DNA of 38,134 nucleotides, from assembly GCA_018001695.1 (NCBI GenBank), contig JAGNHN010000017.1:1-38134 (forward strand), written 5' to 3'. Position 1 is the stretch's first letter. Every line of letters starts with the position of its first letter. Both the position numbers and the translations under genes were made by a program. Below are positions 1 through 8,180 of this stretch, in pieces. The DNA comes from Lentimicrobiaceae bacterium. Its GTDB lineage: Bacteria > Bacteroidota > Bacteroidia > Bacteroidales > JAGNHN01. The notes beneath the pieces were generated by a model. That model searched no databases. It was not told the DNA's origin and worked only from the letters and a program-made list of their open reading frames with translations.

Positions 1-99
1 CACTGAATGCCCGATATAAAACTTATCAGCTGATGCATTGTACAGGATATAGATATAGTACATCTCTCTGAGCATTGAGAATTCACCACTCTTAAATGC

Positions 100-124
100 A
101 AAAAGCGGCCATCAGCCGCTTTTT
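100..124 (-). terminator. Intrinsic terminator of tRNA-Asn
   Basis: A perfect 10-bp inverted repeat (AAAAAGCGGC, 5-nt loop, GCCGCTTTTT) begins 4 nt past the 3' end of the tRNA-Asn gene in its reading direction and ends in a T run. This is a standard Rho-independent terminator and closes the leftward tRNA transcript. Positions 1-99 beyond it hold nothing I can recognise. Confidence 0.85.
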
Positions 125-128
125 GTCG

Positions 129-202
129 CTCCCCCTGCTGGACTTGAACCAGCGACCCTCTGATTAACAGTCAGATGCTCTAACCAACTGAGCTAAGGAG
201 GA
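129..202 (-). tRNA. tRNA-Asn (anticodon GTT)
   Basis: The minus strand folds into a complete cloverleaf. The 7-bp acceptor stem is TCCTCCT/AGGGGGA (one G-T pair) with discriminator G. The D stem is GCTC/GAGC, the anticodon stem TCTGA/TCAGA around loop CTGTTAA (anticodon GTT, Asn), and the T stem GCTGG/CCAGC around TTCAAGT. The 3' CCA is not encoded. It is the only intact tRNA at this locus. Immediately upstream on its own strand lie eleven degenerate copies of its 5' half, and the nearest good promoter is beyond all of them (1088-1118), so the functional tRNA is probably processed from the 3' end of a roughly 0.95-kb precursor. Confidence 0.97.
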
Positions 203-1071
203 GTATTCCAGTATTTCAATCTCCCTGACCCTCTGATTAATCCCGCAAGTGCGGGACGCTAACCAACTGACCTAAGCAGGAGTATTCCAGTATTTCAATC
301 TCCCTGACCCTCTGATTAATCCCGCACGTGCGGGACTCTAACCAACTGACCTAAGCAGGAGTATTCCAGTATTTCAATCTCCCTGACCCTCTGATTAATC
401 CCGCACGTGCGGGACTCTAACCAACTGAGCTAAGGAGGAGTATTCCAGTATTTCAATCTCCCTGATCCTCTGATTAATCCCGCAAGTGCGGGACTCTAAC
501 CAACTGACCTAAGCAGGAGTATTCCAGTATTTCAATCTCCCTGATCCTCTGATTAATCCCGTACGTACGGGACGCTAACCAACTGACCTAAGCAGGAGTA
601 TTCCAGTATTTCAATCTCCCTGACCCTCTGATTAATCCCGTACGTACGGGACTCTAACCAACTGACCTAAGCAGGAGTATTCCAGTATTTCAATCTCCCT
701 GACCCTCTGATTAATCCCGTACGTACGGGACGCTAACCAACTGACCTAAGCAGGAGTATTCCAGTATTTCAATCTCCCTGACCCTCTGATTAATCCCGTA
801 CGTACGGGACTCTAACCAACTGACCTAAGCAGGAGTATTCCAGTATTTCAATCTCCCTGACCCTCTGATTAATCCCGTACGTACGGGACGCTAACCAACT
901 GACCTAAGCAGGAGTATTCCAGTATTTCAATCTCCCTGACCCTCTGATTAATCCCGCAAGTGCGGGACGCTAACCAACTGACCTAAGCAGGAGTATTCCA
1001 GTATTTCAATCTCCCTGACCCTCTGATTAATCCCGCACGTGCGGGACGCTAACCAACTGAGCTAAGCAGGA
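203..1071 (-). repeat. 11 x 79-bp tandem array of degenerate tRNA-Asn units with palindrome inserts
   Basis: Eleven head-to-tail units of exactly 79 bp, nearly identical, lie directly 5' of tRNA-Asn. Read on the minus strand, each unit carries the tRNA acceptor 5' strand and D arm (TCCTGCTTAGGTCAGTTGG or the tRNA-like TCCTCCTTAGCTCAGTTGG). A 16-nt palindrome-like hairpin, TCCCG[C/T]AC[G/T]T[G/A]CGGGA, replaces the 10 nt CATCTGACTG. The authentic TTAATCAGAGGGTC then resumes (3' part of the anticodon arm and variable loop), followed by about 25 nt unrelated to the T arm. Units therefore lack the first anticodon base, the 5' anticodon stem, the T arm and the 3' acceptor strand, so none can be a normal tRNA. 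Three hairpin versions occur: CCCGCACTTGCGGG, CCCGCACGTGCGGG and CCCGTACGTACGGG, always with a fully paired 6-bp stem. The unit nearest the middle (359-437) keeps the exact tRNA acceptor sequence. There are no unique spacers, so it is not a CRISPR. Confidence 0.95.
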
Positions 1072-1087
1072 ATGCATTAAGCGGATG

Positions 1088-1118
1088 CAAAAGTATAATA
1101 ATTTCTTTATCCAGGCAA
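1088..1118 (-). promoter_or_regulatory. Promoter of the pseudo-tRNA array and tRNA-Asn
   Basis: On the minus strand TTG (1116-1118) is followed after 20 nt by TACTTTTG (1088-1095), matching the Bacteroidota sigma-ABfr consensus TTTG-N19-21-TAnnTTTG. The predicted start is near 1082, about 10 bp before the first array unit, pointing leftward through all eleven units into tRNA-Asn. I see no TAnnTTTG inside a repeat unit, so this is the most likely promoter for the real tRNA. Confidence 0.7.
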
Positions 1119-1197
1119 GTAGATAGAAAAAAAAACATCACAAAGCCGGAATGGAATATTCAGCGATATAAATCACAGGAATATAGATAATATCCAG

Positions 1198-1205
1198 TAT
1201 ATTTG
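1198..1205 (+). promoter_or_regulatory. Candidate -7 element of the C25 protease gene
   Basis: TATATTTG fits TAnnTTTG exactly. The predicted start is near 1212, giving a leader of about 50 nt to the ATG at 1263. No TTG sits at the expected -33 position, so this is a half-match. It is divergent from the tRNA-array promoter about 100 bp away. Confidence 0.4.
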
Positions 1206-1262
1206 GCGTCCTGGTCGAGAATGAAACCCTTGCATGTCAATCACTATACGCATTCAACTCAC

Positions 1263-4200
1263 ATGAAAAAGTCTTACCACTTGATCCTGACGGTATTGAC
1301 GCTGTCAATCCTTTCTGTTTCCATGTTATTCGCGGCTCAGGGGGGCCAGGAGATCCGCTATCAGGACCCCTTGAACAAGGCAGGTTTTGAGTTGCTGAAA
1401 AGCGATGCCCAGGGCGTCACCGTGAGCTTCTCACTTCATGGCTTTTCGATAACCGAGATCGACATCCACGGAACGCGGATGCAGAATATTGAGGTACCGG
1501 GAATTTTCCTTCCCAACGATGCCGGAGCTCCCAATGTGCCTGGTTCAGGTCGCATGATCGCGCTCCCACGCGGTGCCACAGCCCGTCTGGAGATCGTCAG
1601 CATGCGCACCGAAACCATGCAGAATATCCTGCTGGCACCCGCACCCCGCATACCGCTCGAAAATGAAGATGGCCTCATTTACCCAATCAATCAGGAGATT
1701 TACAACACCAATGCAATGTACCCCGCACAGGTAGCCCTGCTCTCCGATCAATCCAGGATCAGGGGTGTTGACGCTGTCACGCTTGGCATATCGCCCTTTC
1801 AGTATAATCCCGTCACCAAAGAGCTTCGTATCATCCGGGATATCACGGTCAGGGTCATCTTTGAAGGAGGTGAGTCCCTCTTCGGCGAAGACCGCCTTCG
1901 CAGCCGCTGGTGGGATCCCATCTTCCGAGATGTCTTTCTGAACTCTGTTGAATTGCCCGCCATTGACTATACTTCCCGTATTACCGGCAATGAAACTGGC
2001 TACGAATACCTGATTATCTGTCCGGATAATCCCGCCTATCTCAACTGGGCTGATACCATCAAAAACTGGAGAACCACACAGGGTATTAAGACCGGAATTG
2101 TCACCATCAGCACCATTGGCGGTAATACAACCTCCCTGATCGAGAGTTATATAAACAATGCCTATAACACCTGGAGTATCCCCCCTGCTGCAGTTCTGCT
2201 CATGGCTGATTATGGTACAAGCACAGGAAACGCCATCATGTCGCCCACCTATAACAATTATTGCATCTCCGATCATATTTATGCAGATGTTTCCGGTAAC
2301 CACCAGGCGGACATCGCGTTCGCACGCATGACAGCTCAGAGTGAATCGCAGCTGGCCATCATGGTAGAAAAAATGCTTTCCTACGAGCGACAGCCATCCA
2401 TCAACCCGAACTTCTATAACAACCCCATCACGGCCATGGGTTGGCAGACGGAACGCTGGTTCCAGCTCTGCTCGGAAATCATCAATGGATTCTTCCAATA
2501 CGGCCTGGGCAAATCACCGGTCCGTGAAAACGCCATCTACTCAGGGACTCCCGGCGGCAACTGGTCAACAGCCACGAACACAACCACCGTTGTAAACTAT
2601 TTTGGCCCTTCAGGGCTCGGATATATCCCAGCCACCTCTTCCCATCTTACCGACTGGGGTGGCAATGCCACCAGGGTCAACAATGATATTAACAATGGTG
2701 CATTTATCCTGCAGCACCGTGACCATGGATCGGAGACAGGCTGGGGTGAACCAGATTATGGCACTAATAATCTCAGTGGACTGAACAACAATGACTTACC
2801 CTTCGTCTTTTCGGTCAACTGCCTCACAGGAAAGTTCAATTACGCCTCTGAGACCTTTGCTGAGGCTTTCCATCGTTACCCTAAACGCGCCCTGGGCATT
2901 ATCGCTGCAACCGAAGTGTCCTATTCTTTTGTGAACGACGCTTATGTATGGGGGTTGTACGACAATATGTGGCCCGACTTCATGCCGGCATACGGCAATC
3001 CGGGTCCGGCAAAACTGATGCCTGCCTTTGGCAATGTGGCCGGGAAATATTTCCTGGAGCAGTCAAGCTGGCCTTACAATACCAACAATAAACAGGTTAC
3101 TTATTACCTCTTCCACCATCATGGCGATGCTTTTACAACCCTGTTCTCTGAAATCCCTTCACTACTCACCGTTGTACATGATCCCATACTACTGGCAGGC
3201 GCCAACCAGTTCCAGGTCAGTGCCGACTCTGGCTCTTTGATCTGCCTCAGTGCCAATGGGAACATCCTGGCCACGACAACAGGAACCGGCAGTCCCATTG
3301 CCCTCCCCATCGCTGCTTTGCTTCCGGGTGATATATTGATGGTTACCGTAACCAAACAGAACCATTACCGCTACTCCCAGCCCGTGATGGTCATACCACC
3401 CGCCGGACCTTACGTCATCAAAGATGTATATACCATCAGTGATGCCAACGGCAACGGACAAGCCGATTATGGCGAGGAGGTTTATCTCAACCTGCAGCTC
3501 AAAAACGTTGGCATCCAGCTTGCCTCTGCTGTCCAGGTTACACTCAGCACTAACAGCCCTTATATTCAAATGCTGGATGATACCGAGGTATACGGTGATA
3601 TCATGGCCGACAGTGTGGTACTGAAGCCCAATGCTTTCCGCTTCCGTGTCGCGGAGAACATCCCCGATCTCAGCCCAGTCGTCTTCAATATCATAGCCCA
3701 GGATACTGGCCAGGCATGGAACAGTCAGTTCTCTCTGATTCTTCATGCTCCTGTGCTGAAAGTCAAAACTATCAGCGTCCTTGACCCGGGTGGAAACGAA
3801 AACGGAATCCCTGATCCTGGTGAAACTGTGACCATCCAGATCCAAAGCAAAAACGAAGGAACCGCCGCTGCAGGTACCAGCCTGATCCATCTGGTGTCTA
3901 CGAGCCCCTACATCACTATCCAGGGAGCCAATTCACAGACCTTCTCTGCCATCAATGCCAATGCCCTTGTAACCGGTTCATTTACAGTGCAGATTGACAC
4001 AGCGACGCCCAATAGTTATGTGCTGGATTTCATCTCCCGTATCGCTTGCGGCCCCTACAACGAAGATCGCGCCTTCCTCTTCCCAATCGGCGAGGTTCAT
4101 GAGGACTTTGAGACTGGCAACCTCAGCAAATTTAACTGGGTCAACAGTGGCAACGGCAACTGGTATGTCACCAACGTGAGTCCTAATCAGGGAACCTATT

Positions 4201-5267
4201 GCGCACGTAGCGGCAGTATCGGTAACAATGCCAGCACTTCACTGTCTGTGACACTTGAAGTCCTTGCCAATGACTCCATCTCGTTCTTCCGCAAGGTCTC
4301 TTCCGAAGCGAACTACGACTTTCTGAAGTTTTATATTGACAATGTCCAGATGGGACAATGGGCTGGCACTGTTCCCTGGGGCAGGGTAAGCTATCCTGTG
4401 AGCGCGGGCACGCATACGTTCAAATGGACGTATATGAAAGACACCTATATGACAGGGGGCAGTGATGCAGCCTGGATAGACGATATCACCTTCCCTCCCG
4501 TCCTAAGTCAGGGGTCCAACCTGGATATCAGGGCAGTAGCCCTCTCTCCTGATATCTGCGAAGGTGAATCTACACCCTTGTATGCTGTGGTTACCGGTGG
4601 TGGAGCACAACCTTTGATCAGCTGGTCTCCGGTAACATCTCTGAATGACCCAACGGTCTACAACCCTGTAGCCAGTCCGAACAACAGCACGCTTTATCAG
4701 GCTGTCGTTTCCGCCCCGGGTGGAACCGATACTGCCTGGGTGAACGTGCAGGTTAATCCATTGCCCGAGATTATGCTGGGATCCTCAGATACCACCCTCT
4801 GCGCCGGTAACACCCTCGTATTAGATGCAACTGTTTCCCAAGGACTTACATACCTATGGGAACCCGGTGGCGTAACGACTCCGGTCATCCAGATCGATAC
4901 CAATGGCATCGGGATAGGGGATGTGACATTCCAGGTAGAAGCCATCAATGTCTTCGGTTGCAAAGACCAGGCCAGTATCCATATCACTTTCCTGGATTGC
5001 ACCGGTTTGGAAGAACTCAGCAGGGAAAGTGGTATCACTTTCTATCCTAATCCGATAACCAATGGTCAGTTGCATCTAATGCTCAAGGACATCCGTGGGA
5101 AGACCAGCCTGAGGCTTTACAATGAGCTTGGTGTATTGGTCAAAACCTGGCAACTTGACAATCAGACAGAGGCCGAGCTTAGCCTTCATGGCTTGCCTGC
5201 CGGTCTTTACATTCTCCAGGCCAGTGGTAACTGGGGGCAGCAGAGTGGAAAGCTGGTTCTGAAATAA
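1263..5267 (+). CDS. T9SS-secreted gingipain-like C25 cysteine peptidase
   Basis: Predicted extracellular or cell-surface cysteine protease of family C25 (gingipain-related), 1334 residues. The start at 1263 was chosen because it opens a clear Sec signal (MKKSYHLILTVLTL, then a hydrophobic core ending near LFAAQ); the upstream in-frame TTG at 1203 overlaps the predicted promoter. An N-terminal propeptide-like region of about 220 residues precedes the C25 catalytic domain, which begins near residue 247. The catalytic His lies in HGSETGW (H488), almost identical to the HGSETAW motif of Arg-gingipains, and the nucleophile is C520 in FSVNCLTG, 32 residues later, the usual spacing. Several Ig-like/CARDB-like and jelly-roll-type segments follow. 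Residues about 1257-1334 form a T9SS type A sorting domain (FYPNP, then GLPAGLYIL). Substrate specificity cannot be read. It probably digests extracellular protein for nutrition. Confidence 0.9.
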   Translation: MKKSYHLILTVLTLSILSVSMLFAAQGGQEIRYQDPLNKAGFELLKSDAQGVTVSFSLHGFSITEIDIHGTRMQNIEVPGIFLPNDAGAPNVPGSGRMIALPRGATARLEIVSMRTETMQNILLAPAPRIPLENEDGLIYPINQEIYNTNAMYPAQVALLSDQSRIRGVDAVTLGISPFQYNPVTKELRIIRDITVRVIFEGGESLFGEDRLRSRWWDPIFRDVFLNSVELPAIDYTSRITGNETGYEYLIICPDNPAYLNWADTIKNWRTTQGIKTGIVTISTIGGNTTSLIESYINNAYNTWSIPPAAVLLMADYGTSTGNAIMSPTYNNYCISDHIYADVSGNHQADIAFARMTAQSESQLAIMVEKMLSYERQPSINPNFYNNPITAMGWQTERWFQLCSEIINGFFQYGLGKSPVRENAIYSGTPGGNWSTATNTTTVVNYFGPSGLGYIPATSSHLTDWGGNATRVNNDINNGAFILQHRDHGSETGWGEPDYGTNNLSGLNNNDLPFVFSVNCLTGKFNYASETFAEAFHRYPKRALGIIAATEVSYSFVNDAYVWGLYDNMWPDFMPAYGNPGPAKLMPAFGNVAGKYFLEQSSWPYNTNNKQVTYYLFHHHGDAFTTLFSEIPSLLTVVHDPILLAGANQFQVSADSGSLICLSANGNILATTTGTGSPIALPIAALLPGDILMVTVTKQNHYRYSQPVMVIPPAGPYVIKDVYTISDANGNGQADYGEEVYLNLQLKNVGIQLASAVQVTLSTNSPYIQMLDDTEVYGDIMADSVVLKPNAFRFRVAENIPDLSPVVFNIIAQDTGQAWNSQFSLILHAPVLKVKTISVLDPGGNENGIPDPGETVTIQIQSKNEGTAAAGTSLIHLVSTSPYITIQGANSQTFSAINANALVTGSFTVQIDTATPNSYVLDFISRIACGPYNEDRAFLFPIGEVHEDFETGNLSKFNWVNSGNGNWYVTNVSPNQGTYCARSGSIGNNASTSLSVTLEVLANDSISFFRKVSSEANYDFLKFYIDNVQMGQWAGTVPWGRVSYPVSAGTHTFKWTYMKDTYMTGGSDAAWIDDITFPPVLSQGSNLDIRAVALSPDICEGESTPLYAVVTGGGAQPLISWSPVTSLNDPTVYNPVASPNNSTLYQAVVSAPGGTDTAWVNVQVNPLPEIMLGSSDTTLCAGNTLVLDATVSQGLTYLWEPGGVTTPVIQIDTNGIGIGDVTFQVEAINVFGCKDQASIHITFLDCTGLEELSRESGITFYPNPITNGQLHLMLKDIRGKTSLRLYNELGVLVKTWQLDNQTEAELSLHGLPAGLYILQASGNWGQQSGKLVLK

Positions 5268-5300
5268 AGAATATTTGTCTGTATTTCAACAACATAAGCC

Positions 5301-6845
5301 ATGAGCACTTCTTTAACGGAACGCTTCAGTGCTGACATCCGTGCTGGTTATGTTTTCAAAGGTGAAGCCCTCCTGCTGGGGACCGCCATGCTAGACCATA
5401 AAGCCCTGGCTTCCCATCCGGTTTCCATACCCTTACGTACCCTGAACCGTCACGGCCTCATCGCCGGGGCCACAGGGACCGGTAAGACCAAAACCCTGCA
5501 GGTCATAGCGGAAGGCCTCAGCGACCATGGAATCCCAGTGCTGATGATGGACGTCAAAGGCGACCTGAGCGGGCTGGCTGCACCCGGAAGTCCTCACCCT
5601 AAGATTGAAGAACGCCATCAGATGATAGGAACACCCTGGGATGGTAAATCCTACCCCGTGGAGCTCCTCTCCATTTCTAATGAACCAGGCGCCAGGATGC
5701 GTGCAACCGTCTCCGAGTTCGGACCTGTTCTGTTCTCCAAAATACTGGAACTAACCGACCTCCAGAGTGGAACAGTCGCCGTGGTGTTTAAATACTGTGA
5801 CGACAACAACCTTCCCCTTCTGGATATCAAGGACTTCCGCAAAGCCTTACAATACCTTAGCGCCGAAGGCAAGTCTGAAATAGAAGCGGAATTTGGCCGG
5901 CTTAATAGCGGTACGGTAGCTGTTATCCTCCGCAAATTAACGGAATTGGAGTCGCAGGACGCTGAACTGTTTTTCGGGGAACGTTCTTTCGAGGTTGAAG
6001 ACCTCCTCAGGCAGGACAGTAAAGGCAGAGGTATCATCCATATCCTCCGGCTCACAGATATTCAGTCACGGCCCAAACTGTTCTCGACTTTCATGCTCTG
6101 TCTGCTGGCAGAAGTCTATGAACGCTTTCCGGAAGAAGGTGACCAGGACAAGCCCAAATTGATTCTCTTCATCGATGAAGCCCACCTCATTTTCAAGGAA
6201 GCATCCAAAGCCCTGATAGACCAGATCGAGACCATTATCAAACTCATCCGCTCCAAGGGCGTGGGGATCCTGTTTTGTACCCAGTCACCCGTAGATATCC
6301 CCAATGCCGTGTTGGGTCAGTTGGGTTTGAAGGTGCAACACGCCCTCCGTGCCTTCACCGCCAAGGACCGCAAAGCCATTAAGCTTGTTGCCGAAAATTA
6401 TCCCATCACGGATTATTACATTGTTGATCAACTCATTACCTCTCTAGGTACTGGAGAAGCCTTTGTTACTGGATTGAATGAAAAGGGGATCCCCACACCT
6501 TTGGTCCATACTTTACTGCGTGCTCCGCAATCGCGAATGGATATCCTGAGCGAGGATGAGATAGACAATCTGCTCAGACAGGCTGCCCTCATCAGGAAAT
6601 ACAACCAGGAAATCGACCGGGAGAGTGCTTACGAGATATTGGGTGATAAACTCAAACGTCTTCAACAGGAACAGGAAGAATCGAAGGTTCCGGAGAAGGC
6701 CTCTCCGGCGCGAACAACCAGCCGCAAGGCTCCTCCAAGCGGGGTGGAGAAAATCAGCAAGAATCCCTTGGTCCAGATCGTGATGCGTGAACTCACGCGC
6801 GGCATTCTGGGAGTATTGGGGGTGAAGACAACACGGCGGCGTTAG
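5301..6845 (+). CDS. HerA/YjgR-like ATPase (DUF853 family)
   Basis: A 514-residue P-loop ATPase of the HerA/FtsK-like group, related to E. coli YjgR and the DUF853 family. Walker A is GATGTGKT at residues 56-63 and Walker B is LILFIDEAH with D292/E293. The LFCTQSP segment matches the sensor strand of HerA helicases. A charged, low-complexity stretch (about 455-490) near the C-terminus looks like a flexible linker. It lies 33 bp after the C25 gene on the same strand, but shared function is not evident. HerA proteins translocate DNA with NurA, but no nurA is nearby and the role of YjgR-type proteins is not established, so the cellular role is uncertain. The family call is firm. Confidence 0.85.
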   Translation: MSTSLTERFSADIRAGYVFKGEALLLGTAMLDHKALASHPVSIPLRTLNRHGLIAGATGTGKTKTLQVIAEGLSDHGIPVLMMDVKGDLSGLAAPGSPHPKIEERHQMIGTPWDGKSYPVELLSISNEPGARMRATVSEFGPVLFSKILELTDLQSGTVAVVFKYCDDNNLPLLDIKDFRKALQYLSAEGKSEIEAEFGRLNSGTVAVILRKLTELESQDAELFFGERSFEVEDLLRQDSKGRGIIHILRLTDIQSRPKLFSTFMLCLLAEVYERFPEEGDQDKPKLILFIDEAHLIFKEASKALIDQIETIIKLIRSKGVGILFCTQSPVDIPNAVLGQLGLKVQHALRAFTAKDRKAIKLVAENYPITDYYIVDQLITSLGTGEAFVTGLNEKGIPTPLVHTLLRAPQSRMDILSEDEIDNLLRQAALIRKYNQEIDRESAYEILGDKLKRLQQEQEESKVPEKASPARTTSRKAPPSGVEKISKNPLVQIVMRELTRGILGVLGVKTTRRR

Positions 6846-6869
6846 AAAAAGGGTTGTAGATTATCGTCT

Positions 6870-8180
6870 TTAAAACAGATAACCCAGGTTGATATAAAGT
6901 CCTGACTCACCATCCCTCTTTGACCAGGCCCGGCCATAGTCGACTGCAACGATGAAATTCTGATTCATCGCGATGCGCAGGCCCATTCCCGACGACAGGT
7001 GAGGGCGATCGGTCTGCTGTTCCCACTTCAACGCAGCGGGCATGGCACTCATGCTAACATCCAGGGGGTCAACCACCATACCTGCATCCGTAAAGAGGTT
7101 CAGGGCCAGGTAGATATTTTGCTTCCACACTGTGGTACGCAGGAATTTCCATCGCAGTTCGGCATTGCCATACGCCATGCCATCACCCACAACCCGGTTG
7201 CGCAATACCCCTCTCAGGGTTCGCGCCCCGCCGAGGCCATCGCGGTTGGTGGCTTTATCGAACGAAGACTGCATATAAGAAAACAAATAGAAGGGATATT
7301 CCCCGGCCAGCGTACCCTGGACTCCCAGTCGGCAGGCCAACGACAGCACTTCCTTCTTCAGGGTCACATACTGACGGTGTATCAGGGTATACCTAACGAA
7401 ACTGAGATTATGACTATTTCCAAGGGCCGGTGAAGCCAGCAGCACTGCTTCCGTCCATACACCCCGCATCGGATTGGGTTCATTGTCACGGGTATCATAG
7501 ATCAGGCCGGCTTTGAACATCAGATGAGATCCGCCCTCGGCCTGATCAGCAGGCAGGACTCCCCATTGAACGTATTGGTCATATAGAAGGGCTGTATCCG
7601 GGAGCAAGTCATCTGCGTCCTTGCCTTTGTTTAGCCGTGAAATGTCGACCGTACCCAGGCGGGTATCAAACCAGCCGACGCCGCCAATCCAACGCCAGTG
7701 CTCCTGCAGCTTTCCCTGCAGGTCAGCCTGTAAGCGGGTCATACGTCGCTGGTGACGATAATACATACGGGATATATAATACGGGTGATCCGGATCTTCC
7801 AGCTCCGGTTGATACACAGCCTCCCGGCCATTGAAGCCATAAAAGTCCAGGGCCTTCTCCGTGAGATAACTCAAATCCGCCGTGAGCCGAAGATTATGCG
7901 GCAGGAGGTGCGGTGCATCGAACAACAGCTGGTTGATCGCCCCACCCCGTGTCTGCCGCGACCATTCTGCATATACCATGTAACGGTACTGCGGATAATA
8001 GCTTCCATCACCATAATTGAACAGGTTAAGAATCGCCCCGTACTGGAACCCGACATCGCTGTCGAACATCACCGAAGGCAGGACCCCCAGGTTCCAGCCC
8101 GATTTATTTTCCTCCTTTGTCTGAGCCGTCAGCAGGACAGTTGTCAAGAGCGTGAGCAAGAGAAAATACAAACGTTTCAT
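6870..8180 (-). CDS. Small Omp85/BamA-like outer-membrane beta-barrel protein
   Basis: A 436-residue protein with a cleavable signal (MKRLYFLLLTLLTTVLLTAQ) and a beta-barrel of the Omp85/surface-antigen type. Evidence is the alternating aromatic strands throughout, the GGARTLRGVLRNRVVGDG segment resembling the conserved substrate-loop motif of Omp85 barrels (RGF/RGY-like), and a C-terminal strand ending in Phe (YINLGYLF), the usual barrel-assembly signal. At this length there is no room for POTRA repeats ahead of the barrel, unlike BamA. Its ATG overlaps the stop of the upstream symporter gene by 4 bp (ATGA), so the two are probably translationally coupled. It could be a lipid or protein export pore. 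The function is unknown. Confidence 0.75.
   Translation of the reverse strand: MKRLYFLLLTLLTTVLLTAQTKEENKSGWNLGVLPSVMFDSDVGFQYGAILNLFNYGDGSYYPQYRYMVYAEWSRQTRGGAINQLLFDAPHLLPHNLRLTADLSYLTEKALDFYGFNGREAVYQPELEDPDHPYYISRMYYRHQRRMTRLQADLQGKLQEHWRWIGGVGWFDTRLGTVDISRLNKGKDADDLLPDTALLYDQYVQWGVLPADQAEGGSHLMFKAGLIYDTRDNEPNPMRGVWTEAVLLASPALGNSHNLSFVRYTLIHRQYVTLKKEVLSLACRLGVQGTLAGEYPFYLFSYMQSSFDKATNRDGLGGARTLRGVLRNRVVGDGMAYGNAELRWKFLRTTVWKQNIYLALNLFTDAGMVVDPLDVSMSAMPAALKWEQQTDRPHLSSGMGLRIAMNQNFIVAVDYGRAWSKRDGESGLYINLGYLF

Noticed and set aside
203-1071. Regular spacing suggesting a CRISPR array
   Set aside because: There are no unique spacers: the whole 79-bp unit is repeated, no cas genes are near, and the unit is clearly derived from the neighbouring tRNA-Asn.
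1203-1262. Upstream TTG start for the C25 protease
   Set aside because: It would place 20 polar residues before a clear signal peptide and overlaps the predicted -7 element.
1545-2498. 317-codon open frame antisense to the C25 protease gene
   Set aside because: It is a shadow of a high-confidence gene on the other strand, with no domain or signal of its own. The same holds for the other long antisense frames within the annotated genes.
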